Shown piece by piece: positions 39,985-48,785 of a stretch of DNA of 64,000 nt. Within the stretch, counting starts at the first letter, position 1; each line of letters opens with the position of its first letter. Origin of the DNA: Micromonospora parathelypteridis (GTDB taxonomy: Bacteria > Actinomycetota > Actinomycetes > Mycobacteriales > Micromonosporaceae). The DNA lies in contig NZ_JACHDP010000001.1 in the NCBI RefSeq assembly GCF_014201145.1, positions 4,526,001-4,590,000 of the forward strand. Direction: 5' to 3'. The notes beneath the pieces were generated by a model. It was not told the DNA's origin. It made no database searches and was given only the letters and a program-made list of their open reading frames with translations. The translations under genes were made by a program, and so were the position numbers.

Positions 39985-40839
39985 ATGGCAGTGCAGACCG
40001 GACTGGGCGAACCGCGTGGTCCCTGGTTCATCTCACCGGAACTCGACCCGGACGGGCGCGGGTGGTGGGACGCGCCCGAGCGTGACCCGGGCGGGCGTCG
40101 GCCTCGACGGCTGCTCGCCGCGCTGGCCGTGGTGGCGGTCTCCGCTCTCTCGGGTGCCGTCGCCGGTGGTGTGGTGGCCGCTCGGGACGGGGGTCCGGGC
40201 CCGGCTGCGGCGTCCGCCGCCCCGGTGCCGGCCGAGCTGGTCACCGCGGCTGAGCGGACCGTACCCGGGGTGGTGTCGGTGCTGGCCGGCGGTGCGACCG
40301 GCGGGTCCGCGACCGGCTCAGGCTTCGCCGTGGACGACCAGCAGCATCTGATCACCAACGATCACATCCTGGCCAAGGGGGGTGGTGGGCCGGTGACCGT
40401 GGAGCTGCCCGACGGTCGCCGGTTCGCCGCCGAGGTGGTCGGACGGGAGCCGCGCAGCGACCTGGCGGTGCTGAAGGTGCCGGCATCGGCCGGTCTCACG
40501 CCGTTGCCCCTGGCCAAGCCGGGCGCGACCCGGGTCGGTGAGCCGGTGCTCGCGGTGGGCTCGCCGCTCGGACTCGCCGGAACCGTCACCGCGGGCATCG
40601 TCAGCGCGTTGGACCGCGAGGTGCGCCTGGGCGACAACCGGCACAGCGCGGTGCAGACCGACGCGTCCATCAATCCCGGCAACTCGGGTGGGCCACTGGT
40701 CAACGCCCGCGGGGAGGTGGTCGGGGTGAACACCGCCATCGCCACCATCGACGGGAATGGCTCGATCGGCATCGGGTTCGCCATCCCGATCGACCAGGTG
40801 CAGCAGACCGCCGACACGATCATCGGCAAGGGTGGCTGA
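39985..40839 (+). CDS. membrane-anchored trypsin-like serine protease (HtrA-like, no PDZ)
   Basis: 284 aa from ATG 39985. A cytoplasmic stretch of ~40 residues and one membrane anchor (43-66) precede the protease domain. Catalytic triad His127 (ITNDHIL), Asp159 (SDLAVL) and Ser234 (GNSGGPL). The protein stops after the protease domain, so the PDZ domain of classic HtrA/DegP is absent. Follows the MoxR-DUF58-VWA operon by 38 nt in the same direction, probably cotranscribed. Confidence 0.88.
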   Translation: MAVQTGLGEPRGPWFISPELDPDGRGWWDAPERDPGGRRPRRLLAALAVVAVSALSGAVAGGVVAARDGGPGPAAASAAPVPAELVTAAERTVPGVVSVLAGGATGGSATGSGFAVDDQQHLITNDHILAKGGGGPVTVELPDGRRFAAEVVGREPRSDLAVLKVPASAGLTPLPLAKPGATRVGEPVLAVGSPLGLAGTVTAGIVSALDREVRLGDNRHSAVQTDASINPGNSGGPLVNARGEVVGVNTAIATIDGNGSIGIGFAIPIDQVQQTADTIIGKGG

Positions 40840-40912
40840 GCTGCTCGGACAGCCGCGCCGCGCGGGTGGGAACGCTGCCACTGTCAGATATCCGGCGTGA
40901 CGGCATCGGGCC

Positions 40913-41245
40913 ATGGAATTATTACGGTCGATCTGGATACTGGCGGAGGTGGAGCGTCCTCTTCTCGCGGTCCTCCTGCTGGTGGGCCTGGTCATCGGAT
41001 GTGCAGTGGGGTCGTCGTACGCCCGGGCACGACGTGGGTGGAACGATTACCAGACCGTCAAGAAATCGGTGCCGGGCGCCCGTCGAGGCGCCTGGTCGCT
41101 GATCCGCGGGGTCGCCGTGAAGGCCGGGGTGATCGCGTTGCTGCTCTTCGGCGCAGCGGCGTACGCGGCGGTCGGCGACGACGACGAGACCGCCGGGCCG
41201 GCACCCAGCCCGTCCCCGACGCAGAGTGAGCCCCCGCACCGATGA
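40913..41245 (+). CDS. small membrane protein of unknown function
   Basis: 110 aa from ATG 40913 with two hydrophobic segments (about 15-35 and 68-86) and a Pro/Ser/acidic tail. No recognised family. Confidence 0.55.
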   Translation: MELLRSIWILAEVERPLLAVLLLVGLVIGCAVGSSYARARRGWNDYQTVKKSVPGARRGAWSLIRGVAVKAGVIALLLFGAAAYAAVGDDDETAGPAPSPSPTQSEPPHR

Positions 41246-41279
41246 CCCCTGCTGGGTCGTCGCGGGTTAGCCTCGGGGC

Positions 41280-41705
41280 GTGGACGACGGACTGCGGGTG
41301 ACCGACCGGTGGGTCGTCCCTGCCGGGGAGCTGCGGGAGCGCTTCTCCCGCTCGTCGGGGCCGGGTGGGCAGGGCGTGAACACCGCGGACTCCCGGGTCG
41401 AGCTGAGCTACGACGTGGCCAACTCGCCGTCCGTGCCCGACTGGCTGCGGTCGCGGGCGCTGGCCCGGCTCGCCAACCGGCTGGTCGACGGGGTGCTGAC
41501 GATCGCCGCGAGCGAGCACCGGGCCCAGTTGGCCAATCGGGAGGCGGCCCGTGAACGGATGACCGCGCTGCTGCGGGAGGCCGCCGCACCCCCACCGCCG
41601 CCCCGCCGGGCGACCCGCCCGTCCCGTGGGGCCAAGGAACGTCGGTTGGCCGAGAAGAAACGCCAGTCCCAGCGCAAGCGGGACCGCCGCGCCGACGGCG
41701 ACTAG
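41280..41705 (+). CDS. arfB: peptidyl-tRNA hydrolase ArfB-type ribosome rescue factor
   Basis: 141 aa from GTG 41280. The release-factor GGQ motif is at 29-31 in SSGPGGQGVNTADSRVEL, and the C-terminus is a Lys/Arg-rich tail (KERRLAEKKRQSQRKRDRR) that enters the mRNA channel of stalled ribosomes. Lacks the codon-recognition domains of RF1/RF2, as in ArfB/YaeJ. Confidence 0.92.
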   Translation: MDDGLRVTDRWVVPAGELRERFSRSSGPGGQGVNTADSRVELSYDVANSPSVPDWLRSRALARLANRLVDGVLTIAASEHRAQLANREAARERMTALLREAAAPPPPPRRATRPSRGAKERRLAEKKRQSQRKRDRRADGD

Positions 41706-41713
41706 CCCTCGGC

Positions 41714-42580
41714 TCAGGCCGGGACGGCGGTGAGCAGCCGGTCGCGCAGCACAGCGGCCCGGTCGGCGAACGCGCGCTGCGCCGCCGCGTACTCCGCGCG
41801 GCCCTCCGGCGTCTCCACCCGCACCGGCGGGTAGCCGAGTGCCGCCAGGTCGTAGGGGCTGGCCCGCATGTCCAGCGTCCGGATCTCCCTGGCCAGGTCG
41901 AACGCGTCGGCCACCAGCTCCGAGTCGACCAGCGGGGACAGCTTGTACGCCCACTTGTACAGATCCATGTTGGCGTGCAGGCAGCCCGGCTGCTCGAGGG
42001 CGTGCTGCGATTCCCGGGTCGGGGTGAGCAGGTTCAACGGCCGGGCCGGCGGTGTGAAGAACCGGAACGCGTCGAAGTGGCTGCACCGCACGCCCCGCTC
42101 CTCGACGACCGCGGCGGTCCGCTCCGGGGTCAGCCGCAGCGGCCAGGCGTTGTGCCGCAGCTCGTCACGGGTCTGTCGGTAGACCATCGCCCACTCGTGC
42201 ATCCCGAAGCAGCCGAAGTGTGGCGCTCGCACCGCGGTGGCCGCCAGCAGGGAGCGGATCCAGGCGATCGACTCGCCGCGCCGCTCGCGTACCCCCTCGG
42301 TGTCGAGGGTGACCCCGGCGGCGGTGGCGTGGTAGTCCCGGCCGAACTCGGCCGGATCGGCGCCGTGCAGCTCGACCCCCGCGCCCGGGTGCCAGCGACG
42401 GAGCTGGGCCGGGCGGTGCGAGTAGTAGGTGAAGAGGAAGTCGGCGACCGGATGCCGCTCACCACGCCGCCGCCGGGCCAGGTGCGGGGTCAGCCAGACG
42501 TCCACCCGCTCCTCGTGGGCCCGCCTGCGGGCCTGCCACTGGGCCACGTCGAGCACGGCGGGGGCGAGGGCGGCGGTCAC
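41714..42580 (-). CDS. conserved actinobacterial protein of unknown function
   Basis: 288 aa. Contains HPVADFLFTYYSHRPAQL, FGCFGMHEWAMVYR, and CSHFDAFRFFTPPARPLN, with many conserved His/Trp/Tyr. From memory, relatives are often labelled 3-methyladenine DNA glycosylase in actinobacterial genomes, but no helix-hairpin-helix or other glycosylase motif is visible, so I do not adopt that function. Confidence 0.65.
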   Translation of the reverse strand: MTAALAPAVLDVAQWQARRRAHEERVDVWLTPHLARRRRGERHPVADFLFTYYSHRPAQLRRWHPGAGVELHGADPAEFGRDYHATAAGVTLDTEGVRERRGESIAWIRSLLAATAVRAPHFGCFGMHEWAMVYRQTRDELRHNAWPLRLTPERTAAVVEERGVRCSHFDAFRFFTPPARPLNLLTPTRESQHALEQPGCLHANMDLYKWAYKLSPLVDSELVADAFDLAREIRTLDMRASPYDLAALGYPPVRVETPEGRAEYAAAQRAFADRAAVLRDRLLTAVPA

Positions 42581-42614
42581 GCACCCCAGGGTACGACCGC
42601 CGCCCGCTGACCGG

Positions 42615-44108
42615 TCAGGGCATGTGCACCCGCACGCCGGCGGAGAACACCCCGCTGCGCAGCTCCAACTGCTGGGGCTGGTCCCGCCCGTCGACGGTGA
42701 ACACCAACGGAAGCACCATCCGGGTGCCCGCGGCCATCGGGTCGGCGAAGACGTCCCGACCCAGGTTCGCCGCCCGCGTGGCCGACTCGTCGGTGCTCAC
42801 CCAGCGCCCGCCGGGCAGGTACGCCCGTTGCAGCTGGCTGTGCCAGGGTTGGTGGTCGCCCGTGACGTTGCGCACCCCCACGGTGGCCTGGCAACGTCGA
42901 CCGTTGGCCGGCGCGGCACCGCCGCCGCCGGTCCTCCCGGCCGTGCCGGGCGCGCCGCAGGACATCCGGTACACGGTGAACTCGAACGCCGACTCCCGAA
43001 GTGGCACGCCCACCGGCCCGGTGACCCCGGTGCCCATCCACGCGCCGTTGGTGGGTTGCTTCTGCGTGTCGATCGCCGAGACCTGCCGGGTCGCCGTCCA
43101 TCCGGCGGTGCCGACGACGGCGGCCAGCACCGCCACGGCCGCACCCACCAGCAACCAGACCGGCGGGGTACGCCGACGCCTTGCCGGGCTCGGAGCCGCC
43201 GGGCGCGGATAGATCGTTCCGCGACCACTGTCGGGCCCGCCGCTGGTGGCCAGTGCGGCGGCCGTCACCCGACGCCCACGCCGACGTCGCCACACCCACA
43301 CCAGGGCGGCGCTGACCAGCAGCAGGACCGCCAGACCGGCGAGCAACACCGGGTACCGGCGCCAGGGCGGCGCCTCGGTGACCTCGGCCGCCGGTGCCGC
43401 CGCCGCCTTCCAGGTGGCCGTGGCGCAGTCGTACGGTCGGGTGCCGTCACTGGTGAACGCGCACGTCGGCGCGGTCAGCGGCTGGCCGGGCGCGGTCGCG
43501 GCGAGCGCGGTGCCCAGCGTGGTGGTGCTGTGCGCCGGCAGCCTCAACCGCCAGGTCACCTCCGTGGTGGACCCGCCAGCCCGGGTGGATCGGCCGCCGG
43601 CGCTGATCGCGGTCGGCGACGAGCCGGGCGGCAACTCCTGACGCACGGTGGTGTCCACCGGCGCGTTGCCCACGTTGCGCACCTGGATCCGGTACCTCGG
43701 CGCGGGGCTGCTCTCCGGGGCGACCGCCACCGTGACCTGTTGCGGGGGTGCCGACGCCGGTTTCCGCGAGGGCGGAGCCACCGCCGGTGGCGCCGAGGGC
43801 GGGGTGGGCTCGGCGCTCACCCGCGCCACCACCGCGACCGGTGGCTGTGTGGCCCAGGCCGGCACGCCCGTCGGTACCCCGGGGGTCGCGGCGCTCGGCC
43901 GTGCCGTGACGCCCGGTCGTGGTGTGGTGGCCGGTGCTGGTGTCGCTCCCGTTGAGGGCGTGACTGCCGGTGGTCGTGCGGCGGCGGGTGGCCGTGGTGC
44001 GGCCGCCGCCTCCGGGGCCACCGCCGGCAGGGCCGGGATGGCGGCGAGGATGCCGAGGCAGTGCACGAACACTGCGAGGGCTCTGTGGTGTCGTGTCGAT
44101 GCAGGCAT
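42615..44108 (-). CDS. membrane protein with DUF11-like extracellular region
   Basis: 497 aa from ATG 44108. Signal peptide (~1-38), a Pro/Thr/Ala-rich linker, then a beta-domain YRIQVRNVGNAPVDTTVRQELPPG of the DUF11 type near 135-225. Two membrane segments (about 247-267 and 320-340) flank an Arg-rich loop; the C-terminal ~150 residues form another beta-rich domain with a Cys pair. Likely a cell-surface protein. Confidence 0.6.
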   Translation of the reverse strand: MPASTRHHRALAVFVHCLGILAAIPALPAVAPEAAAAPRPPAAARPPAVTPSTGATPAPATTPRPGVTARPSAATPGVPTGVPAWATQPPVAVVARVSAEPTPPSAPPAVAPPSRKPASAPPQQVTVAVAPESSPAPRYRIQVRNVGNAPVDTTVRQELPPGSSPTAISAGGRSTRAGGSTTEVTWRLRLPAHSTTTLGTALAATAPGQPLTAPTCAFTSDGTRPYDCATATWKAAAAPAAEVTEAPPWRRYPVLLAGLAVLLLVSAALVWVWRRRRGRRVTAAALATSGGPDSGRGTIYPRPAAPSPARRRRTPPVWLLVGAAVAVLAAVVGTAGWTATRQVSAIDTQKQPTNGAWMGTGVTGPVGVPLRESAFEFTVYRMSCGAPGTAGRTGGGGAAPANGRRCQATVGVRNVTGDHQPWHSQLQRAYLPGGRWVSTDESATRAANLGRDVFADPMAAGTRMVLPLVFTVDGRDQPQQLELRSGVFSAGVRVHMP

Positions 44109-44282
44109 ACGAACGAACCTCCGGAGCCGACGCTAGGGGCGAGCTGCGTCCGTGCGGGTACGAAGTCGGGAAGCCCGCCCCGGTCACCTCCAGCTCCGGT
44201 AGGGTGCCGCGCGGTGACGGGTTGAGCACACCGGACGGCCGGTCCTGGCCGGTGGCGGTGTCGGCGGGGCTAGATTGGCCGG

Positions 44283-45086
44283 GTGCGTATCGCTCGTTTC
44301 GCCCATGCCAAGGGAATGTCGTTCGGTGCCGTCGAAGGCGAACCGGAGGCCGGGCCGCAGGGCCTGACCATCGCCGAGATCGAGGGCCACCCGTTCGGCA
44401 AACTCTCCTTCAGTGGGGCCCGTTGGGCCCTCTCCGACGTCCGGTTGCTCTCACCGATCCTGCCCAGCAAGGTCGTCTGCGTCGGTCGCAACTACGCCGA
44501 CCACGCCGCCGAACACGGCAACGACGTGCCCAAGGAGCCACTGCTCTTCCTCAAGCCGTCCACCTCGGTGATCGGCCCCCGGGATGCCATCCGACTGCCG
44601 ATCTTCTCGAAGCAGGTCGAGCACGAGGCGGAGCTGGCGGTCGTGATCGGGGCGCCGGGTGCGCGCCGCGCCGACCGGGCCGCTGCCGAACGCGCCATCT
44701 TCGGCTACACCTGCGCCAACGACGTCACCGCTCGGGACCTCCAGCGTTCGGACGGGCAGTGGACCCGGGCCAAGGGCTTCGACTCGTTCTGCCCGATCGG
44801 CCCGTGGATCACCACCGGTCTGGACGTCTCCGACCTGGAGATCCGGTGTGAGGTCGGTCGCAACCCGGAGGAGATGGAGGTACGTCAGCTCGGCCGGACG
44901 AAGGACATGGTCTTCGACGTACCGGGCCTCGTGTCGTACATCTCGCACGTGATGACTCTGCTGCCCGGCGACGTCGTTCTCACCGGCACTCCGGCAGGGG
45001 TTAGCCCTCTTGTCGAGGGGGATACGGTCACCGTGCGGATCGAGGGCATCGGTGAGCTCACCAACCCGGTGGTTCCCGTCGCCTGA
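44283..45086 (+). CDS. fumarylacetoacetate hydrolase-family enzyme
   Basis: 267 aa from GTG 44283. Core motifs VCVGRNYADHAAEHG, the metal ligands Glu-Glu in VEHEAELAVVIG and Asp in YTCANDVTARDLQ, and LLPGDVVLTGTPAGV. Members hydrolyse or isomerise acylpyruvate/2-hydroxyhepta-2,4-diene-1,7-dioate-type substrates; which one is not clear. In many actinomycetes this gene precedes gltX; here three Gln/Glu tRNA genes follow instead. Confidence 0.88.
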   Translation: MRIARFAHAKGMSFGAVEGEPEAGPQGLTIAEIEGHPFGKLSFSGARWALSDVRLLSPILPSKVVCVGRNYADHAAEHGNDVPKEPLLFLKPSTSVIGPRDAIRLPIFSKQVEHEAELAVVIGAPGARRADRAAAERAIFGYTCANDVTARDLQRSDGQWTRAKGFDSFCPIGPWITTGLDVSDLEIRCEVGRNPEEMEVRQLGRTKDMVFDVPGLVSYISHVMTLLPGDVVLTGTPAGVSPLVEGDTVTVRIEGIGELTNPVVPVA

Positions 45087-45194
45087 TCCGTCCGATGCCC
45101 CTGTTTCCGCAGCTCAGAGGTGGTTCGGGGGGATCGGATTTGGCCTGTCGGCACCGGGAGGGTAAAGTTCACTCCCGGCGCCGCAAGGGGCCAA

Positions 45195-45266
45195 TGGGGT
45201 ATGGGGTAATTGGCAGCCCGACTGATTCTGGTTCAGTTAGTCTAGGTTCGAGTCCTGGTACCCCAG
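45195..45266 (+). tRNA. tRNA-Gln(CTG)
   Basis: 72-nt cloverleaf: acceptor TGGGGTA/TACCCCA, anticodon stem ACTGA/TCAGT with loop TTCTGGT giving anticodon CTG, T arm CTAGG-TTCGAGT-CCTGG, discriminator G. CCA not encoded. Confidence 0.93.
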
Positions 45267-45271
45267 CGCTA

Positions 45272-45293
45272 CCGGAATTCGCGAGAATTCCGG
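45272..45293 (+). terminator. hairpin after tRNA-Gln
   Basis: CCGGAATTC-GCGA-GAATTCCGG, perfect 9-bp stem, 5 nt after the tRNA; could act as terminator or processing signal. Confidence 0.55.
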
Positions 45294-45349
45294 ACGCTGG
45301 ATTCTGACGGAGTTCGACTCCGCCCCTCCGGGGGCGGAGAGTGATCCGG

Positions 45350-45355
45350 TAGAGT
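45350..45355 (+). promoter_or_regulatory. -10 box for first tRNA-Glu
   Basis: TAGAGT, a TANNNT box about 44 nt upstream of the tRNA; the second copy has TAGACT at 45575-45580 in the equivalent place. No clear -35. Confidence 0.35.
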
Positions 45356-45398
45356 GCAGCTCCTCCGCCCGCAGGGGTGGGGGAGCAGAAGTAGTTCT

Positions 45399-45471
45399 GG
45401 CCCCGTCGTCTAGTGGCCCAGGACGCCGCCCTCTCAAGGCGGTAGCGCCGGTTCGAATCCGGTCGGGGCTA
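45399..45471 (+). tRNA. tRNA-Glu(CTC), copy 1
   Basis: 73-nt cloverleaf: acceptor GGCCCCG/CGGGGCT (terminal G-T), anticodon stem CCGCC/GGCGG with loop CTCTCAA giving anticodon CTC, T arm GCCGG-TTCGAAT-CCGGT. Followed by a T-rich hairpin. Confidence 0.94.
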
Positions 45472-45479
45472 CATTGTGC

Positions 45480-45513
45480 ACAGCCCGTCTCACCTGGTGA
45501 GGCGGGCTGTTTC
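45480..45513 (+). terminator. terminator after tRNA-Glu copy 1
   Basis: ACAGCCCG.CTCACC / GGTGAG.CGGGCTGT hairpin followed by TTCGTTGT. Confidence 0.75.
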
Positions 45514-45621
45514 GTTGTCTGTGCCGGTGCCGCCGTGGGCTCGACCCGGTGCTCACGCCAATGGGCGGTGCCGCTAGACTACAACCGCACCGCCCGCGAG
45601 GGCGGTGAACAGCAAAGTTCT

Positions 45622-45694
45622 GGCCCCGTCGTCTAGTGGCCCAGGACGCCGCCCTCTCAAGGCGGTAGCGCCGGTTCGAATCCGGTCGGGGCTA
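45622..45694 (+). tRNA. tRNA-Glu(CTC), copy 2
   Basis: Identical over all 73 nt to the copy 151 nt upstream, with its own upstream TAGACT box and its own downstream hairpin, so it is a separate transcription unit made by tandem duplication. Confidence 0.94.
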
Positions 45695-45700
45695 CAACCG

Positions 45701-45739
45701 AAGGCTCGTCTCGCAAACGCGAGGCGAGCCTTCTGCTTT
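45701..45739 (+). terminator. terminator after tRNA-Glu copy 2
   Basis: AAGGCTCG.CTCGC-AAAC-GCGAG.CGAGCCTT followed by CTGCTTT. Confidence 0.75.
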
Positions 45740-45740
45740 C

Positions 45741-45827
45741 CCACCCTCCCCCCGTTGATCATGAAGTTATTGCCCCGACACGCCGGGCGGGATGGCAACA
45801 ACTTCATGATCAACGGGGGGAGGGTGG
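45741..45827. repeat. long perfect palindromic element C
   Basis: A 28-bp perfect inverted repeat (45741-45768 and 45800-45827) with core GTTGATCATGAAGTT and C-rich/G-rich outer arms, around a 31-nt middle that has its own TGCC/GGCA pairing. It lies between the second tRNA-Glu unit and the 3' end of convergent ndgR. Same architecture as elements A and B but a different core. Confidence 0.72.
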
Positions 45828-45829
45828 GG

Positions 45830-46528
45830 TTAGAGGCCGGAGAGGCGTTGGCCTGCTCTCACTACTGCCATGGCGTGGCGTTCGCCGGGGCGGCGGCCCA
45901 GGCGCTCGATCGGGCCGGAGATGCTGACTGAGGCGATCACGCGGCCGGTGCGGTCGCGGATCGGGGCGGAGACGCTCGCCACACCGGCCTCCCGCTCGGC
46001 GACGCTCTGCGCCCAGCCACGACGGCGCACCTCGGCGAGGGTGCGGCCGGTGAACTTGCTGCGCGGCAGCAGCGGCATCACCGCCTCCGGCGGCTCCCAG
46101 GCGAGCAGGATCTGGGCTGCGGAGCCGGCGGTCATCGGCAGCACCGAGCCGACCGGAACGGTGTCCCGCAGGCCGCTGGCGCGCTCCGCCGCCGCCACGC
46201 AGATCCGCTCGTCGGCACGGCGTAGGTAGAGCTGTGCGCTCTCACCGGTGGCGTCGCGCAGCGCGGCCAGCAACGGCTCGGCGGCGGTCAGCAGAACGTC
46301 CGGTGCCGCGTTGGCCAGCTCGCCCAGACGGGGGCCGGGGCGCCACCGGCCCTGTGTGTCCCGCACCAGCATCCGGTGAATCTCCAGTGCCTGGGCCAGC
46401 CGATGTGCGGTGGCTCGGGGCAGCTTGGTGCGATCAACGAGTTCGGCCAGGCTGGCGCCGTCGACGCAGGCGGCCAGGATGACCACCGCCTTGTCGAGAA
46501 CGCCGACACCGCTCATACTGTGTCCCAC
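45830..46528 (-). CDS. ndgR: IclR-family regulator NdgR (LtbR-type)
   Basis: 232 aa from GTG 46528; an internal ATG at 46516 is possible, but a -10 box TAAGTT ends 7 nt before the GTG, favouring a leaderless GTG start. N-terminal winged helix (LAELVDRTKLPRATAHRLAQAL) and C-terminal IclR effector domain (SVLPMTAGSAAQILLAW, VASVSAPIRDRTGRVIASVSISGP). Divergent from leuC, exactly the place of NdgR/LtbR, which is known to control leuCD and amino acid genes in actinobacteria. Confidence 0.9.
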   Translation of the reverse strand: MGHSMSGVGVLDKAVVILAACVDGASLAELVDRTKLPRATAHRLAQALEIHRMLVRDTQGRWRPGPRLGELANAAPDVLLTAAEPLLAALRDATGESAQLYLRRADERICVAAAERASGLRDTVPVGSVLPMTAGSAAQILLAWEPPEAVMPLLPRSKFTGRTLAEVRRRGWAQSVAEREAGVASVSAPIRDRTGRVIASVSISGPIERLGRRPGERHAMAVVRAGQRLSGL

Positions 46529-46535
46529 AAGCCGA

Positions 46536-46559
46536 AACTTACCTCCCAGAATTTAGGAT
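46536..46559. promoter_or_regulatory. overlapping divergent ndgR and leuC promoters
   Basis: Minus strand: CTGGAC, 18-nt spacer, TAAGTT (46541-46536), then 7 nt to the ndgR GTG. Plus strand: TAGGAT (46554-46559), then 6 nt to the leuC ATG at 46566. Both transcripts would be leaderless, and a regulator bound here would affect both genes. Confidence 0.5.
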
Positions 46560-46565
46560 GTCCAG

Positions 46566-48011
46566 ATGGTGGGAGTCACTCCTGAGCCGAGGACCCTGGC
46601 CGAAAAGGTCTGGGACGCGCACGTCGTACGGTCCGCCGCTGGTGAGCCGGACCTGCTCTTCATCGACCTGCACCTGCTGCACGAGGTGACCAGCCCGCAG
46701 GCGTTCGACGGGCTGCGGCTCGCCGGGCGCCGGGTGCGTCGTACCGACCTGACCCTCGCGACCGAGGACCACAACACCCCGACCGGGTACGCCGACCCGG
46801 CGTTCCGCCTCCGTCGCGGTGACCTGCTCACCATCGCGGACCCGACGTCGCGTACGCAGATCGAGACGCTGCGCCGCAACTGCGCCGAGTTCGGGGTGCG
46901 GCTGCACCCGCTCGGCGACGACAACCAGGGCATCGTGCACGTGATCGGCCCGCAGCTCGGCCTCACCCAACCGGGCCTGACGATCGTCTGCGGCGACTCG
47001 CACACCGCCACCCACGGCGCGTTCGGTGCGCTCGCCTTCGGCATCGGCACCAGCGAGGTGGAACACGTACTGGCCACCCAGACGCTGCCGCAGAGCCGGC
47101 CGAAGACGATGGCCGTGAACGTCACCGGGCGCCTGGCCCCCGGCGTCACCGCCAAGGACCTGGTGCTCGCGCTGATCACCCAGGTCGGCACGGGCGGGGG
47201 TCGCGGGCACATCGTCGAGTACCGCGGCGAGGCGATCCAGGCCCTCTCCATGGAGGGGCGGATGACCATCGCCAACATGTCCATCGAGTGGGGCGCAAAG
47301 GCCGGCATGATCGCGCCGGACGAGACCACCTTCGCGTACCTCAAGGGTCGACCGAACGCGCCGCAGGGCGCGGACTGGGACGCGGCGCTGGCGTGGTGGC
47401 GGACGCTGCCCACCGACGAGGGCGCGCGCTTCGACGCCGAGGTGACCCTGGACGCCAGCCGGATCACGCCGTTCGTCACCTGGGGCACCAACCCGGGGCA
47501 GGGTGCGCCGCTGAGCGCGCCGGTGCCGGACCCGGAGGACTTCGTCACCGACTCGGAGCGCACCGCCGCCCGGCGCGCTCTGGAATACATGGACCTGCGC
47601 CCCGGCACCCCGCTGCGCGAGCTCCCCATCGACGTGGTCTTCGTGGGTTCCTGCACCAACGGCCGCCTGGAGGATCTGCGGGCCGCCGCCGACGTGCTGC
47701 GTGGCCACCGGGTCGCCGACGGCGTCCGGATGCTCGTGGTGCCCGGTTCCGCCTCCGTACGGGAGGCCGCCGAGGCCGAGGGGTTGGACAAGGTCTTCGC
47801 GGACGCCGGGGCCGAGTGGCGGTTCGCCGGCTGCTCCATGTGCCTGGGGATGAACCCCGACACGCTGAAGCCGGGTGAGCGCTCCGCATCCACCTCGAAC
47901 CGCAACTTCGAGGGCCGTCAGGGCCGGGGTGGGCGGACCCACCTGGTCTCCCCGCCGGTCGCCGCCGCCACCGCCGTGGTCGGCCGGCTGGCCGCCCCCG
48001 CCGACCTGTAG
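46566..48011 (+). CDS. leuC: 3-isopropylmalate dehydratase, large subunit
   Basis: 481 aa. Aconitase-family enzyme isomerising 2-isopropylmalate, or citramalate in the CimA route. [4Fe-4S] ligands: Cys in [12 protein letters not shown] and the [10 protein letters not shown] pair. Start ATG 46566 follows a -10 box by 6 nt (leaderless). leuD begins 14 nt after its stop. Confidence 0.96.
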   Translation: MVGVTPEPRTLAEKVWDAHVVRSAAGEPDLLFIDLHLLHEVTSPQAFDGLRLAGRRVRRTDLTLATEDHNTPTGYADPAFRLRRGDLLTIADPTSRTQIETLRRNCAEFGVRLHPLGDDNQGIVHVIGPQLGLTQPGLTIVCGDSHTATHGAFGALAFGIGTSEVEHVLATQTLPQSRPKTMAVNVTGRLAPGVTAKDLVLALITQVGTGGGRGHIVEYRGEAIQALSMEGRMTIANMSIEWGAKAGMIAPDETTFAYLKGRPNAPQGADWDAALAWWRTLPTDEGARFDAEVTLDASRITPFVTWGTNPGQGAPLSAPVPDPEDFVTDSERTAARRALEYMDLRPGTPLRELPIDVVFVGSCTNGRLEDLRAAADVLRGHRVADGVRMLVVPGSASVREAAEAEGLDKVFADAGAEWRFAGCSMCLGMNPDTLKPGERSASTSNRNFEGRQGRGGRTHLVSPPVAAATAVVGRLAAPADL

Positions 48012-48025
48012 AAGGGACCGAGGAG

Positions 48026-48613
48026 ATGGACAAGTTCACCACCCACACCGGCACCGCCGTGCCGCTGCGCCGGTCCAACGTGGACACGGATCAGATCATC
48101 CCGGCCGTGTACCTCAAGCGGGTGACCCGGACGGGTTTCGCCGACGGCTTGTTCAGCGCCTGGCGGGAAGATCCCACATTCGTGCTCAACGATGAAACCT
48201 ATTCCGGTGCGTCGATCCTCATCGCCGGCCCGGAGTTCGGCACCGGCTCCTCCCGGGAGCACGCCGTCTGGGCACTACGGGACTGGGGCTTCCGCGCGGT
48301 GGTGGCTCCGCGCTTCGGTGACATCTTCCGCGGCAACGCCCTCAAGGAAGGCCTGTTGCCGGTCGAGTTGGAATTGAAGGCCATCGAGGAGCTGTGGGAT
48401 CTGGTCGAGGTGGAACCGACCACCCCGGTGACTGTCGACCTGACCGCCCGCCAGCTCCGGGCCGGGGACGCCAGCTGGTCATTCCCGCTGGACGACTTCA
48501 GCCGCTGGCGGCTGCTTGAGGGCTTGGACGACATTGGACTCACCCTCCGGCACGGCACCGAGATCGACGCCTACGAGGCCCGACGATTGCCGTTCCTGCC
48601 CTCCGTGGCATAG
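48026..48613 (+). CDS. leuD: 3-isopropylmalate dehydratase, small subunit
   Basis: 195 aa swivelling-domain subunit with [17 protein letters not shown] and [17 protein letters not shown], both family hallmarks. GAGGAG precedes the ATG. A strong terminator follows. Confidence 0.96.
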   Translation: MDKFTTHTGTAVPLRRSNVDTDQIIPAVYLKRVTRTGFADGLFSAWREDPTFVLNDETYSGASILIAGPEFGTGSSREHAVWALRDWGFRAVVAPRFGDIFRGNALKEGLLPVELELKAIEELWDLVEVEPTTPVTVDLTARQLRAGDASWSFPLDDFSRWRLLEGLDDIGLTLRHGTEIDAYEARRLPFLPSVA

Positions 48614-48637
48614 CCCAAGACCCGCCCGCGCAGCAGA

Positions 48638-48672
48638 ATTCGCCCCCACCGGCCTGACCGGTGGGGGCGAAT
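48638..48672 (+). terminator. leuCD terminator
   Basis: 15-bp perfect stem ATTCGCCCCCACCGG/CCGGTGGGGGCGAAT with a 5-nt loop; 25 nt after the leuD stop. Confidence 0.78.
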
Positions 48673-48785
48673 CCGTTACGACACAAGGGCTTTTTTCCAC
48701 CGAATGTTTGTGTAGCGGCAGCACAGGGCATACGGTGCGCGCAGAATGGCTCGCGACGAGTCAGTTGCACAATCGGGAGGAAGTC

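Noticed and set aside
41714..42580. 3-methyladenine DNA glycosylase function
   Set aside because: A remembered database label only; no glycosylase motif is visible.
47545..48087. Minus-strand ORF over leuC
   Set aside because: Shadow ORF of Arg/Pro/Gly composition opposite a certain gene.
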